Below, one piece after another: positions 39,908 to 49,181 of a stretch of 64,000 nt of DNA. The notes under the pieces are model-generated. The model was not told where the DNA came from and did not search any database. It saw nothing but the letters and a program-made list of their open reading frames with translations. A program made the translations under genes and the position numbers. How positions within the stretch are numbered: the stretch's first letter is position 1; the number at the start of each line of letters is the position of its first letter. The stretch is from Corynebacterium jeikeium. Its GTDB lineage: Bacteria > Actinomycetota > Actinomycetes > Mycobacteriales > Mycobacteriaceae. Location: NCBI RefSeq assembly GCF_000738175.1, contig NZ_JFCH01000039.1, positions 62,001 to 126,000 of the forward strand. The letters are read 5' to 3'.

Positions 39908-40767
39908 TCGCGGCGGCCATTCCTTCGCCGCCGCAGGGTGTCTGGGATCTTGGGCCCATTCCCATCCGCGCCTACGCGCTGTGCATCCTCACCGGCGTGA
40001 TCGTGGCCTACTTCTGGACCCGCCGCCGCTACGCAAAGCTCGGAGGGGACCCGGAGGTAACCGTCGACGCGCTTCTTGTCGCCGTGCCCGCGGGCATCAT
40101 CGGCGCCCGGGTCTACCACGTGATCACCGATCACGATAAGTACTTTGGCGAGGGCAAAGACCCCACGCAGGTGTTTAATATCACCAACGGCGGACTGGGG
40201 ATCTGGGGCGGAGTCATCCTGGGGTCCCTGGCCGTGTGGCTGCTGTTCAAGGCCAAAGGCCTGCCTCTGGGCACTTTCGCCGCCGCCGTGGCGCCGACGG
40301 TGCCGCTGGCGCAGGCCATCGGTCGGCTGGGCAACTGGTTCAATCAGGAACTCTACGGCGGCCCCAGCGACGCACCCTGGGCGCTGGAAATCTACCGCCG
40401 CGTAGACGAAAATGGTTACTCCGCGCCCATCACCGGGCACTCCACCGGGGAAGTGCTGGCCACCGTCCAGCCGACGTTCCTCTACGAACTGATCTGGAAC
40501 CTGCTCGTGGTCGTACTGCTGCTCGTTGCGGAACGCTACTGGCGCGTTGGCGGGGGCAGGCTGTTCACCCTCTACGTCATGGGCTACACCTTCGGCCGCT
40601 TCTTCATCGAAAACATCCGCACAGACGCGGCCACCACCGTATTCGGCGACGTGCGCATCAACGTTGTCGTTTCCGCAGTGGTGTTCCTCGCCGCGACAGC
40701 ATTGTTTGTTTGGTGGACGGTGCAGCAACGCAAGACTAAGGGCGTCACAAAAGAAGAAACGAAGTAG
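39904..40767 (+). CDS. lgt: Prolipoprotein diacylglyceryl transferase
   Basis: Lgt transfers diacylglycerol from phosphatidylglycerol to the lipobox cysteine, the step before LspA. The 287-residue membrane protein has seven segments, the [20 protein letters not shown] helix, [14 protein letters not shown], the Lgt signature [17 protein letters not shown] and [11 protein letters not shown]. It is coupled to trpA by ATGA, an arrangement shared with mycobacteria and not metabolically explained. The C-terminal GVTKEETK is encoded by a copy of the dispersed GGCGTCA motif. Confidence 0.96.
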   Translation: MIAAAIPSPPQGVWDLGPIPIRAYALCILTGVIVAYFWTRRRYAKLGGDPEVTVDALLVAVPAGIIGARVYHVITDHDKYFGEGKDPTQVFNITNGGLGIWGGVILGSLAVWLLFKAKGLPLGTFAAAVAPTVPLAQAIGRLGNWFNQELYGGPSDAPWALEIYRRVDENGYSAPITGHSTGEVLATVQPTFLYELIWNLLVVVLLLVAERYWRVGGGRLFTLYVMGYTFGRFFIENIRTDAATTVFGDVRINVVVSAVVFLAATALFVWWTVQQRKTKGVTKEETK

Positions 40768-40787
40768 CGGGGACAACGGTGCGGGAC

Positions 40788-40793
40788 TATCCT
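40788..40793 (+). promoter_or_regulatory. Leaderless -10 of pyk
   Basis: TATCCT is 7 nt before the GTG at 40801. No Shine-Dalgarno is visible, so pyk probably has its own leaderless transcript. Confidence 0.5.
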
Positions 40794-40800
40794 CGAGTCC

Positions 40801-42219
40801 GTGAATAGAAGAACCAAGATTGTTTGCACCCTGGGTCCCGCGGTCGCTTCGAAGGAGCAGATTCGCGGGCTCGTAGACGCAGGAATGAACGTTGCGCGCC
40901 TCAACTTTTCCCACGGCGAGCACGCAGACCACGAGCAGAATTACAACTGGGTTCGACAGGCCACCGATGAATCCGGCAAGGCCGTCGGTATCCTCGCCGA
41001 CCTGCAAGGCCCGAAGATCCGCCTCGGACGCTTCGCAGAGGGCGCAACCGTCTGGGCGACCGGCGAGACCGTACGCATCACCGTCGACGACGTACAGGGC
41101 ACACACGACCGCGTGTCCACCACCTACAAGGGCTTGGCCCGCGACGCCCGCCCCGGCGACCGCCTGCTGGTCGACGACGGCAAGATCGCGCTGGTGTGCA
41201 AGGAAGTCGACGGCAACGACGTCGTGTGCGAGGTCATCGAGGGAGGCCCGGTTTCCAACAACAAGGGTGTCTCCCTGCCGGGCATGAACATCTCCGTGCC
41301 GGCACTGAGCGAGAAGGACACCGAAGACCTGCGCTTCGCCCTGCAGCTGGGCGTGGACTTCATCGCCCTGTCCTTCGTGCGCAGCCCCTCCGACGTGGAA
41401 CTGGTGCGCGACATCATGGACGAGGTTGGCCGCCGCGTGCCGGTGATCGCCAAGCTGGAGAAGCCGGAGGCAGTCGACGCGCTGGAGCCGGTCATCCTAG
41501 CCTTCGATGCCATCATGGTCGCCCGCGGTGACCTGGGCGTGGAAGTGCCGCTGGAAGACGTGCCGCTGGTGCAGAAGCGCGCCATCCAGATCGCCCGCGA
41601 GAACGCCAAGCCGGTGATCGTGGCGACGCAGATGCTGGACTCCATGATCGAGAACTCCCGCCCGACGCGCGCCGAAGCCTCCGACGTGGCCAACGCCGTG
41701 CTCGACGGTGCGGATGCCGTGATGCTCTCCGGCGAGACCTCCATCGGCAAGCACCCGATCACCACCGTGGAGACGATGGCTCGCATCGTGCGCGCCGCCG
41801 AGATTGACGGGGAAGTGCCGCCGCTGACGCACCGCCCGCGCACCCGCCGCGGCGTGATTTCCTACGCGGCAAAGGACATCGGCGAGCGCCTGAATGCGAA
41901 GGCACTGGTGGCCTTCACCTCCTCCGGCGATACCGCCAAGCGCGTGGCGCGCCTACGCTCCCACCTGCCGCTGCTGGTGTTCACGCCGTCGCAGGCCGTG
42001 CGCTCGCAGCTGGCGCTGACGTGGGGCGTGGAGACGTTCCTCATCGAAGACGTGAAGTCCACCGACGAGATGATGGACACCGTCGACCACCACCTGCTGG
42101 CTATGCCGCAATACAAGTACGACGACATGATGGTCGTCGTCGCCGGCTCCCCGCCCGGGATCTCCGGCAACACCAACATGATCCAGGTGCACCTGCTGGG
42201 TCAGGAGCGGAAGAGGTAA
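40801..42219 (+). CDS. pyk: Pyruvate kinase
   Basis: This is the canonical enzyme converting PEP and ADP to pyruvate and ATP. The 472-residue protein has RRTKIVCTLGPAVAS, ARLNFSHGEHAD, ADLQGPKIRLG, VIAKLEKPEAVDAL with the catalytic lysine, ARGDLGVEVPLEDVP, the ATQMLDSMIENSRPTRAE signature and VMLSGETSIGKHP. The C-terminal allosteric domain (about residues 345-472) is complete, unlike the paralogue at 9994. Its last 19 bp overlap the end of the convergent amidohydrolase gene. Confidence 0.97.
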   Translation: MNRRTKIVCTLGPAVASKEQIRGLVDAGMNVARLNFSHGEHADHEQNYNWVRQATDESGKAVGILADLQGPKIRLGRFAEGATVWATGETVRITVDDVQGTHDRVSTTYKGLARDARPGDRLLVDDGKIALVCKEVDGNDVVCEVIEGGPVSNNKGVSLPGMNISVPALSEKDTEDLRFALQLGVDFIALSFVRSPSDVELVRDIMDEVGRRVPVIAKLEKPEAVDALEPVILAFDAIMVARGDLGVEVPLEDVPLVQKRAIQIARENAKPVIVATQMLDSMIENSRPTRAEASDVANAVLDGADAVMLSGETSIGKHPITTVETMARIVRAAEIDGEVPPLTHRPRTRRGVISYAAKDIGERLNAKALVAFTSSGDTAKRVARLRSHLPLLVFTPSQAVRSQLALTWGVETFLIEDVKSTDEMMDTVDHHLLAMPQYKYDDMMVVVAGSPPGISGNTNMIQVHLLGQERKR

Positions 42220-43433
42220 CTCAGCGTCGCGGCCAGCGCCGCGTCCGTGGAGGTGCCCAGCGCCTCAATGCGCGGGGCGAAAGCACCGTGGTGGTTGCCC
42301 GGCACCGGATCCCCGGAAGCCCACAGCTCCGGATCCGTGGTGCCGATAGTCCAGAAAAGGTAGGGCACGTCGAAGTGGCGGGGGATCTCCGAGAAGTCCT
42401 CGGAGGCTGTCCAGGGTTCGGCGTCAATAGAATCCTCCCCGAAGACCGCATCGAACACCGGGCGTACGTGCTCGAACGTGCTGGGGGTATTGTCGGTGAG
42501 CTCGCCGTGGGCGGAGTACTCAAACTCGGGCGGAACCTCACAGCCGGAAGCATCGCACTCGGCGCGGACGACCCGCTCGATGGCAGCGTAGGTCTTGTCG
42601 CGCACGTCCGTGTCGTAGAAGCGGCAGTTCAGCACCAGCGTGGCATCTTCCGGGATGGTGTTGTTAGTGTGCCCGGAAGAAAGTGTGCCGACCGTAATGA
42701 CGGCGAAGTCCGACGGGGCGACCTCGCGGCCGACGATGCCCTGCAGGCGCACGACGATCATCGCAGCTAGGAAAGTCGGGTCGATTGATTCCTGCGGGCG
42801 CGAGCCGTGGGAGGACTTACCGTAGAGCTTGATGGTGATCGTGTCGCAGGCCGCCAGCACCGGGCCGGGCGCGGACATCACGGTGCCGAGGCGGCCGGGT
42901 AGGACGTGCTGGCCCAGGCACACATCGGGGGTGGGGATCTTCTCCGCCAGGCCGTCGTTGATCATGTTGCTGGCGCCGGCGGTGACCTCCTCCGCGGGCT
43001 GGAACAGAGCAATGAAAGTGCCGTGCCAGGCATCGCGGCGCTCGTCGAGAACCGCACACAGGCCCATGAGCGCTGCGGCGTGCATGTCGTGGCCGCACGC
43101 ATGCATGACCCCGTCGTTCTTGGAGGCATAAGGCAGACCTGTCGTTTCCTGCACAGGGAGGGCATCGAAATCAGCGCGCATAAGCACGGTGGGCTCGTCT
43201 GCGCTGGTTGCCTCGCTGCTCGGGTTACGGAACACGGCGGTGACGCCATAACCCCCGATACCCGTGGTTACCTCGCAATCCATCTGCGCCAACCGCGCGG
43301 TAATGTGCTTGGCGGTTTGCTCCTCCTGCAACGACAACTCGGGGTTCTCGTGCATCCACTGGTAGAAGCTATCCTGCCAGCTCAGATCCACACCGTGGTT
43401 TGCGATGAACTCTGCAATATCTGCGTTGCGCAA
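42201..43433 (-). CDS. M20D-family amidohydrolase / N-acyl-amino-acid aminoacylase
   Basis: The 410-residue zinc or manganese peptidase-like enzyme has the M20D metal site HACGHDMHAAALMG, the FQPAEEV glutamates, IYGKSSHGSRPQE-like lid residues (here LYGKSSHGSRPQ) and TASEDFSEIPRHF. Members hydrolyse N-acyl amino acids; one corynebacterial relative (AgaA of skin corynebacteria) releases odorant acids from glutamine conjugates. Whether this protein shares that substrate is inference. The start is a TTG with AAAGGA 11 nt upstream. It overlaps pyk at its 3' end. Confidence 0.88.
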   Translation of the reverse strand: MRNADIAEFIANHGVDLSWQDSFYQWMHENPELSLQEEQTAKHITARLAQMDCEVTTGIGGYGVTAVFRNPSSEATSADEPTVLMRADFDALPVQETTGLPYASKNDGVMHACGHDMHAAALMGLCAVLDERRDAWHGTFIALFQPAEEVTAGASNMINDGLAEKIPTPDVCLGQHVLPGRLGTVMSAPGPVLAACDTITIKLYGKSSHGSRPQESIDPTFLAAMIVVRLQGIVGREVAPSDFAVITVGTLSSGHTNNTIPEDATLVLNCRFYDTDVRDKTYAAIERVVRAECDASGCEVPPEFEYSAHGELTDNTPSTFEHVRPVFDAVFGEDSIDAEPWTASEDFSEIPRHFDVPYLFWTIGTTDPELWASGDPVPGNHHGAFAPRIEALGTSTDAALAATLSYLFRS

Positions 43434-43458
43434 AGCGAAACTTGTCCTTTCTAGCGGA

Positions 43459-44817
43459 TTAGCGGATGGCCGGGTTGTACTTCAGCATGTTGGGGCGGGC
43501 GGCGCAGTCGTCGCCGAGGCGGATGCCCGGGGCTAGTTGGCCTTCCTCCTGAGCCTTAACCAGGGCATTGAGCACGCGTTCCCGGAGATCCGCCGGGGAG
43601 ATGGTGTTGATGAAAATCTTCGTGCCACCTTCGAAACCGGCCATGGTGGACACACGCCACTTAATAACAATGCGCCAGGGCATCGGGACGTCAACGTCGA
43701 GGGGACGGTGCAGCCACTCCTCATTACAGGAGACGTGCGGCCCGGCGGCGACGTGGCAGGCGTGAACCAAATCCGATACGGCATCGCGTTCGGCGTCAGA
43801 CATCAGCCAAGGTTCGGTCGTGGCGGACTTGGAGAAAACCTCAAGGGTCGGCCAGCGGTGCCCAAAACCAGCAAACGCGATGGCGTGGTCGTTCTCGGCG
43901 ATGACGAGGTTGTGGCGGGCTGCGTAGTCGACGGCCCACTCGTTGTACATGTTCGGGTTCGCACGAACCTGGGCGATCTCCAGCTCGTTCTGCAGGCCGT
44001 GCTCGTCGATGGCAACGAGCTGCTTGTGGAGGTGCTCGAAGCTGGCGCCTGCCGGGGCGAGCCAGTTTTGGAACGCGGCGACGTAGCGGACGTAGCGGTT
44101 GGCGCGGTAGAGGCGATCCATGCCGTCGACGGTGAAGGCGATGAAGTGGCGGTGGTTCTCCCAACCAAGCGTGCCGCTGGATGCCAACTGGTCGGTGGTG
44201 TCTGCGCCGGGAACGTAGTGGTCGCGGGCGATGATCACGTCGTGGCCACCGGCGAAGAGCCCGGCGCTCTTTTCGTAGAGAGTCTGTAGACGATTCTCGG
44301 GGGAGAAGAGCCCGTCGAGTTCCTCCTGCGTGGTGCCGCCGGCGGACCATTTGGCGCGGAGGATCTGCTCGACGTGGTCCTGGCCAGCTTCCTCGGCCAG
44401 GTAGTCGGTCATGTGCTTAGCGGCTGCGGGGTTCATCCGGTAGCCGTAGTTCATGAGCCAGTAGTCATAGGTGAGGATCTCGAAGAGGTTCGCCACGCGG
44501 CGGAACAGCGGTTCGGTTTCCTCCAGCTGGCTAACCGGCAGTCCGCGCAGGATGTGTGCCTGGCCGTCCTCGTCGAGTACCAGGCGGGACTTCTCCGGCG
44601 GGGTGTCCAGCTTGCGGTTCAGGCCGAATGCGGTGGCGGAGTCGCGGTCGCCGACGGTGCGCACCTCTGGGCGGTGCTCGGCGATGGGGCGGTTGCCGCG
44701 GCCGGGTACGGTCCACACCTCGGTGCCGGAAAACGGGTTGACCTGTTTGATCGTTCCGTCCGGCAGGGTGGTCAGGGGTGGTACGGGTGCGGGGTGCGAA
44801 GCATGGGAACCAATCAC
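43459..44817 (-). CDS. DUF4921-like protein with GalT/HIT-type fold
   Basis: The 452-residue protein resembles galactose-1-phosphate uridylyltransferase relatives found in actinobacteria. It has LPDGTIKQVNPFSGTEVWTVPGRG split at the N-terminus, and a HIT-like FEHLHKQLVAIDEHG. WPTLEVFSKSATTEPW and HVSCNEEWLHRPLDV follow. The substrate is unknown. I chose the GTG at 44817 because TAGAAT (44825-44830) lies 7 nt before it; the ATG at 44826 overlaps that hexamer. It precedes the aminoacylase on the same strand with a 25-bp gap and may be co-transcribed. Confidence 0.75.
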   Translation of the reverse strand: MIGSHASHPAPVPPLTTLPDGTIKQVNPFSGTEVWTVPGRGNRPIAEHRPEVRTVGDRDSATAFGLNRKLDTPPEKSRLVLDEDGQAHILRGLPVSQLEETEPLFRRVANLFEILTYDYWLMNYGYRMNPAAAKHMTDYLAEEAGQDHVEQILRAKWSAGGTTQEELDGLFSPENRLQTLYEKSAGLFAGGHDVIIARDHYVPGADTTDQLASSGTLGWENHRHFIAFTVDGMDRLYRANRYVRYVAAFQNWLAPAGASFEHLHKQLVAIDEHGLQNELEIAQVRANPNMYNEWAVDYAARHNLVIAENDHAIAFAGFGHRWPTLEVFSKSATTEPWLMSDAERDAVSDLVHACHVAAGPHVSCNEEWLHRPLDVDVPMPWRIVIKWRVSTMAGFEGGTKIFINTISPADLRERVLNALVKAQEEGQLAPGIRLGDDCAARPNMLKYNPAIR

Positions 44818-44901
44818 GGCACACATTCTAGTAGGTTTCCTGTTCTATCGATCACACCACCGTGCTTGCTGTTCGCTGCTGCGTGCTGCCACACTAGGGG
44901 A

Positions 44902-45291
44902 ATGCCAAAGATTATTTTCAGGCTGCTGGCTAACCAGGAGCAGCTGGTCGCCATCGAGCAGGATTTCCGCTCCATGATCTCCGCCCTCGGTGAAGCGTTC
45001 GAAGGCACGCTGAATCTCCAGTCCGGGCAAGCTGCAGACCCCGAACTGGTCACTACCTGGGTGGAGCTTTTCGGCGAGAGCCCCGACGAGGGCAACGACC
45101 CCGCCACCGGCGCCGAGCTAACCGTCGACGTTGTCCGCTACGACATCGGCTCCGTCTCCGGCCTAGCCATGCACTTCGCCGAGCTCCTCACGGTTCGCGA
45201 GAAGGAACCCGCCGAGCCGATTCTGCGCCAGGTCCAGGATGACCCTGGCACACCCCGCGTGCCTTGGCACGTCACTGTGGCTTCGGTATAA
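44902..45291 (+). CDS. Hypothetical protein
   Basis: The 129-residue protein from the ATG at 44902 has no signal peptide or membrane segment. The N-terminal half (IIFRLLANQEQLVAIEQDF) is likely helical and the C-terminal half mixed, ending in RVPWHVTVASV. I do not recognise a family. A weak CACACT element 6 nt upstream and AGGGGA next to the ATG are both possible initiation signals. Its 3' end overlaps the convergent HNH gene by 20 bp. Confidence 0.6.
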   Translation: MPKIIFRLLANQEQLVAIEQDFRSMISALGEAFEGTLNLQSGQAADPELVTTWVELFGESPDEGNDPATGAELTVDVVRYDIGSVSGLAMHFAELLTVREKEPAEPILRQVQDDPGTPRVPWHVTVASV

Positions 45292-46393
45292 CTCCTCTCG
45301 CGTGGGTGGTGAACTGCTCCCCGTGGTGGTTCACCCACTTGATTGTCCAACCGCCGTCGCTAGTGCTTGCCCGCCACTGCCCATTGGTTTTCAGGTTGTG
45401 GTGGGCGCGACAAAGGCACTGCATATTTCGCACATCCGTCGCTCCGCCCGCCGCCGGGTTCGTGTGGTTGTACGGCACGATGTGGTCTTTGTCGCACATC
45501 GGCGCGGGGTGTTCGCATCCGGGGAAGCGGCAGGTGCCGTCCCGGCCGACGAGGAATTCCTTCATTTCTCTGCTGGGCGTGTACTGCTCCACGGCTGGCG
45601 GCACCGTCACGCTGTCTACGCGCTTGGCGAAGCTTTCGTACACGTCGGCCTGTTCGGTGCTGATCGCCCCGACTCCCGGGATGAACCCTGGGCCGCCTTC
45701 CCACCGGAAGACGTGCACGTGCACCACCGTGTTGGTTTCTTCGCCGCTGATCAGCCCCGCGATCACGTCCATTCGTGCTTGTGCGAGGTCGCAGTCTAGC
45801 TCCCCGGCCAGCACTTTCGCCTTCTTCGTTACTGCTTCCCACATGCGCTGCGATTGGTCTTTCGGCATGTTCAGTGTCCACCGGGAAAGCTCGGCGGTTC
45901 CGCCCAGCGTCGTCACAGATCCCTTGGTCGCGGAGCGTTCCTCCGCCGCGGCCTTCTCGCCTTCGGCAAATGGGGTGGGGAAGTCCCGCGCGATCACTTC
46001 GCACAGGTATTCGCCAAGTTCTTTCGCCGTCGGCCCTTCCTCGCGCGCACTGATGCAGTCCACCGCGTGTTTTTCCAGGTAGCGGTTGAACTGTTCCATG
46101 TCCATGATCGCCTGCCCCGTCTCATCGGGCTCCGTCAGCTGTGCCGCGTAGGCGTTGCGCACCCGCCAGACTTGCTCGAGGTGCCGCACGCCGATCACCC
46201 CGGCTTTCAGCGCCGCCAGCCCGAGCATGTTCATCACGGCGAGTATCTGCGCCGCGTGCGAGAACACTATCGCATCCGCCGTCCCCGCCTTCCGCAGTGC
46301 TTGTATCCGCGCCACGGTCGGGTCGTCGATCACGCTGTATGCATACGCCGCGTCGACCCTGTTGCACATTCGCCGCATCTCGTCGGCATCCAT
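45272..46393 (-). CDS. HNH endonuclease-domain protein (DUF222/13E12-like)
   Basis: The 373-residue protein has an N-terminal helical DUF222-like region (residues 1-250). A C-terminal HNH nuclease domain shows GRDGTCRFPGCEHPAPMCD, KDHIVPYNHTNPAAGG and CLCRAHHNLKT, with the zinc cysteines and the HNH histidines present. Such proteins are multicopy in actinobacteria and often linked to mobile DNA; their biological role is not established. AAGGGGG precedes the ATG. Codon use is less biased than in neighbouring housekeeping genes, which may indicate transfer. Confidence 0.85.
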   Translation of the reverse strand: MDADEMRRMCNRVDAAYAYSVIDDPTVARIQALRKAGTADAIVFSHAAQILAVMNMLGLAALKAGVIGVRHLEQVWRVRNAYAAQLTEPDETGQAIMDMEQFNRYLEKHAVDCISAREEGPTAKELGEYLCEVIARDFPTPFAEGEKAAAEERSATKGSVTTLGGTAELSRWTLNMPKDQSQRMWEAVTKKAKVLAGELDCDLAQARMDVIAGLISGEETNTVVHVHVFRWEGGPGFIPGVGAISTEQADVYESFAKRVDSVTVPPAVEQYTPSREMKEFLVGRDGTCRFPGCEHPAPMCDKDHIVPYNHTNPAAGGATDVRNMQCLCRAHHNLKTNGQWRASTSDGGWTIKWVNHHGEQFTTHARGVIPKPQ

Positions 46394-46458
46394 TTTTGCC
46401 CCCTTCTTGTCCGAGCGCCGCTTACCTTACACACGGCCCCGGACAACCCCTCGCCCTT

Positions 46459-46470
46459 CTTAGTGACGCC
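46459..46470 (-). repeat. Intergenic copy of GGCGTCANNAAG
   Basis: An exact match (NN = CT) on the minus strand between the HNH gene and the ABC transporter genes. It is one of about 16 copies in the window; see the findings. Confidence 0.6.
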
Positions 46471-46485
46471 CCCTCATTTTCACCT

Positions 46486-47259
46486 CTAGAGCAGGCTCGA
46501 TAGGAACTCTTGGGTGCGTTCGTGCTGCGGATTTCCAATGACTTCCGCGGCCGGGCCGTGCTCGACGATCACGCCGCCGTCCATGAAGGCAACTTCGTCG
46601 GCGACTTCGCGTGCGAATCCCATCTCGTGGGTGACTACCAGCATTGTCATGCCGTCGTCGGCCAGGTGGCGCATTACGTTCAGAACTTCGCCGACCAGCT
46701 CGGGGTCCAGCGCGGAGGTCGGCTCGTCGAAGAGCATCAGCTTTGGCCGCATCGCCAGCGCGCGGGCGATGGCCACGCGCTGCTGTTGTCCGCCGGAGAG
46801 CTGCACCGGGTAGGCGTCGGCCTTGTGGGCGAGCCCCACTTGGTCCAGCAGCTTGCGGGCGTGCTCGATTGCGTCGTCTTTGTGCTCGCCGCGCACCTGC
46901 ACGGGCGCTTCGATGATGTTCTCCAGCACGGTGCGGTGGGTGAACAGGTTGAAGTGCTGGAACACCATTCCGATGTCCACGCGCTGCGCCGCTGCCTGCT
47001 TCGGCGTCAGCTCGTAGAGGTTGCCGTTTTTCTCGCGGTAGCCGATCAACTCGCCGTCTACTTCGATCCGCCCGGAGGTTACTTTCTCCAGGTGGTTCAC
47101 GCAGCGCAGCAGGGTTGACTTGCCGGAGCCGGAGGGGCCGATCAGGCAGGTTACGCCGCCGCGGGGCACTTCCAGGTCGATGCCTTTCAGAACGTCGAGT
47201 CGGCCGTAGCGTTTCCAGACGTCCTGGATGGAGATCATCGGTGCGTTGGTTTCAGACAT
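46486..47259 (-). CDS. Amino-acid ABC transporter, ATP-binding protein
   Basis: The 257-residue ATPase energises uptake by the permease and binding protein upstream. It has Walker [14 protein letters not shown]-loop [16 protein letters not shown], the signature [16 protein letters not shown], Walker [14 protein letters not shown] and the H-loop [12 protein letters not shown]. The sequence is of the GlnQ/polar amino-acid type. It follows the permease by 8 bp and ends the three-gene unit. Confidence 0.95.
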   Translation of the reverse strand: MSETNAPMISIQDVWKRYGRLDVLKGIDLEVPRGGVTCLIGPSGSGKSTLLRCVNHLEKVTSGRIEVDGELIGYREKNGNLYELTPKQAAAQRVDIGMVFQHFNLFTHRTVLENIIEAPVQVRGEHKDDAIEHARKLLDQVGLAHKADAYPVQLSGGQQQRVAIARALAMRPKLMLFDEPTSALDPELVGEVLNVMRHLADDGMTMLVVTHEMGFAREVADEVAFMDGGVIVEHGPAAEVIGNPQHERTQEFLSSLL

Positions 47260-47267
47260 GGTCGTTA

Positions 47268-48215
47268 CTAGTCCTTCTTTTCGTTCGGCCCGACGGTGAT
47301 ATTGCGTGGGGGCACGCCTTCGGCGTCAGCAAGAGCGGCGAGTTGGCGCTGCGTGAGCTGGCGTGACGATCCGCGAGAGAAGTAGCGCTCGACGTAGAAC
47401 TGCGCAACCATCAGAATGCTGGTGATCACCAGGTACCAGGTGGCGGCAACAAGCAGCAGCGGAACGGGCTGGAATAGCGAGTTCGAAATGTCGGTGGCGC
47501 GGCCGTAAAGCTCGGCGGTGTACGGCACGGCAATAACCAGCGAGGTGGTCTTCAGCAGCGAGATGAACTCGTTGCCCGTCGGCGGGATGATGATGCGCAT
47601 TGCCTGCGGCATTACGGTGCGGCGCATGTTCTGCCCCCAGGTCATGCCCAGTGCCTTCGAGGCTTCGGACTGTCCTTCGGGCACGGCCTGGATGCCGGCG
47701 CGGACGATTTCGGCCATGTAGGCGGCCTCGTTCAGGCCGAGGCCCAGCACGGCCAGAATGAAGGCGTTCTGCAGTACCTGCTCGAGGTCGATCTCGGCGA
47801 AGCCCACGCTCACAGACTGGTAGAGGGAGCTCAGCAGGCCCCAGAACACCAGCTGCACGTACACGGGCGTTCCGCGGAAGACCCACAGGAACAGCCACGC
47901 CACACCTTGCAACACGGGGTTCGGCGACATGCGCAGAACTGCGACGATCGCACCGATGACCACGCCGATGATCATCGCCAGAATCGTCAGTGCGATGGTG
48001 TGCATCGCCGCCTTTACGATGCGGGTATCCAGCAGGTACTGGAAGTAGGTGTCCCAGTGGTAGGCGTCGTTCCGAGCTGCGGAGATGATGAACCACACCA
48101 CGAGTGCCGCGAGAATTACCGCCGCGATCCAGCGGCCGGGGTGGCGTAGCGGAATCGCTTTGTTCTCGGTGGGGCGCCTACGCTGCGTTGCGGAGGAGGC
48201 GTTTTGGTTGCTCAC
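47268..48215 (-). CDS. Amino-acid ABC transporter permease
   Basis: The 315-residue membrane protein has a cytoplasmic N-terminus of about 25 residues, then about six segments. The family motif [20 protein letters not shown], where the ATPase couples, is followed by [15 protein letters not shown] and the conserved [21 protein letters not shown] split near residue 215. The GTG start overlaps the TGA of the binding-protein gene. It is a single permease, so it may work as a homodimer. Confidence 0.92.
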   Translation of the reverse strand: MSNQNASSATQRRRPTENKAIPLRHPGRWIAAVILAALVVWFIISAARNDAYHWDTYFQYLLDTRIVKAAMHTIALTILAMIIGVVIGAIVAVLRMSPNPVLQGVAWLFLWVFRGTPVYVQLVFWGLLSSLYQSVSVGFAEIDLEQVLQNAFILAVLGLGLNEAAYMAEIVRAGIQAVPEGQSEASKALGMTWGQNMRRTVMPQAMRIIIPPTGNEFISLLKTTSLVIAVPYTAELYGRATDISNSLFQPVPLLLVAATWYLVITSILMVAQFYVERYFSRGSSRQLTQRQLAALADAEGVPPRNITVGPNEKKD

Positions 48216-49168
48216 TTGGTGCCTTCTTTCGGTTCGAGCGTGTGGGGCAGTTGGTAGGGCTTGAGGTTGAACGTCACTGCGTCTAACCCGCCGTCTTCGA
48301 GTTCCCATTGTTTGAGGATGGCCTCGTAGGTGCCGTCGTTCATCATGGTCTGCATCGTTGCGGCTAGGGCTTTTCCAAGCGGATTGTTCTTTTTGACGCC
48401 CATACCGAACGGGGCGGTATCGAAAGGTTCGCCAACCCGTACCAATTTGCCGTCAGAGCGGGCGATGGCGAAGTCGATCACCGGCGAGTCGGAGCTGTAG
48501 GCGTCTGCCTTCTTCAGAATGGTTGCGGTGGCAGCGGCGTCGGCCTTTTCGTAGACCAGCTTCTCAATCGGCTCCTTGCCCTGGGCTTCGCATTCATCGG
48601 AGCGTCCCTGCACCTCGTCCGTGTCGGAGTAGGTGCCCTTCTGCACGGCGACCTTCAGGCCACAGGCGTTGTCGGGGTTGATGCTTTCCTCGTTGCCTGG
48701 CTGGGTGGCCCAGGAGATGCCGGCGCTGTAGAAGTCGACGAAGTCGTAGCTCGTCTGCCGGTCTTCAGTGTCGGTGAAGGCGCTGGCTCCGACGTCGACG
48801 GATCCGGCGCTGATGGCCGGCAGGATGAGGTTGAAGTCCATTTGGTTGACTTCGACGTCAAGGCCCATCATGGCACCGGCGGCGCGGATGAGGTCCATTT
48901 CGAAGCCGATGATGTTTCCGTCGGAGTCTTTAAACTCGTTGGGTGCGTAGGGCGGGTTGGTGCCGACGGTGATTCTTCCCTTGGCCTGGACGTCCGGGGG
49001 CACTAGGGCGGCGAGCTTCGGGTTCTTCGCCGGGAGGATTTCCTCCCAGCCTTCCGGGTTGCCGAGTTCTTCGTTGGTCACACACCCCGCCAGCGATACT
49101 GAAAGCAGGATCGCGAGGGTGCCCTTGGCCACGGTACGGGCCAGAGAGCGTGGGTGGCTATGTTTCAT
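48212..49168 (-). CDS. Amino-acid ABC transporter substrate-binding lipoprotein
   Basis: The 318-residue protein has a signal peptide with lipobox VSLAGC (cysteine about residue 29) and a family-3 solute-binding domain. GRITVGTNPPYAPNEFKDSD, IIGFEMDLIRAAGAMMGL and FGMGVKKNNPLGKAL are typical. The ligand is a polar amino acid, identity unknown. A perfect TATAAT 7 nt before the ATG gives the strongest leaderless promoter in the window. Expression of the operon presumably starts there. Confidence 0.92.
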   Translation of the reverse strand: MKHSHPRSLARTVAKGTLAILLSVSLAGCVTNEELGNPEGWEEILPAKNPKLAALVPPDVQAKGRITVGTNPPYAPNEFKDSDGNIIGFEMDLIRAAGAMMGLDVEVNQMDFNLILPAISAGSVDVGASAFTDTEDRQTSYDFVDFYSAGISWATQPGNEESINPDNACGLKVAVQKGTYSDTDEVQGRSDECEAQGKEPIEKLVYEKADAAATATILKKADAYSSDSPVIDFAIARSDGKLVRVGEPFDTAPFGMGVKKNNPLGKALAATMQTMMNDGTYEAILKQWELEDGGLDAVTFNLKPYQLPHTLEPKEGTK

Positions 49169-49175
49169 ACCGTGG

Positions 49176-49181
49176 ATTATA
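49176..49181 (-). promoter_or_regulatory. Consensus TATAAT of the ABC transporter operon
   Basis: TATAAT on the minus strand is 7 nt before the binding-protein ATG at 49168. The TAA stop of the upstream PepSY gene (49177-49179) lies within it, so the two genes share bases. Confidence 0.6.
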
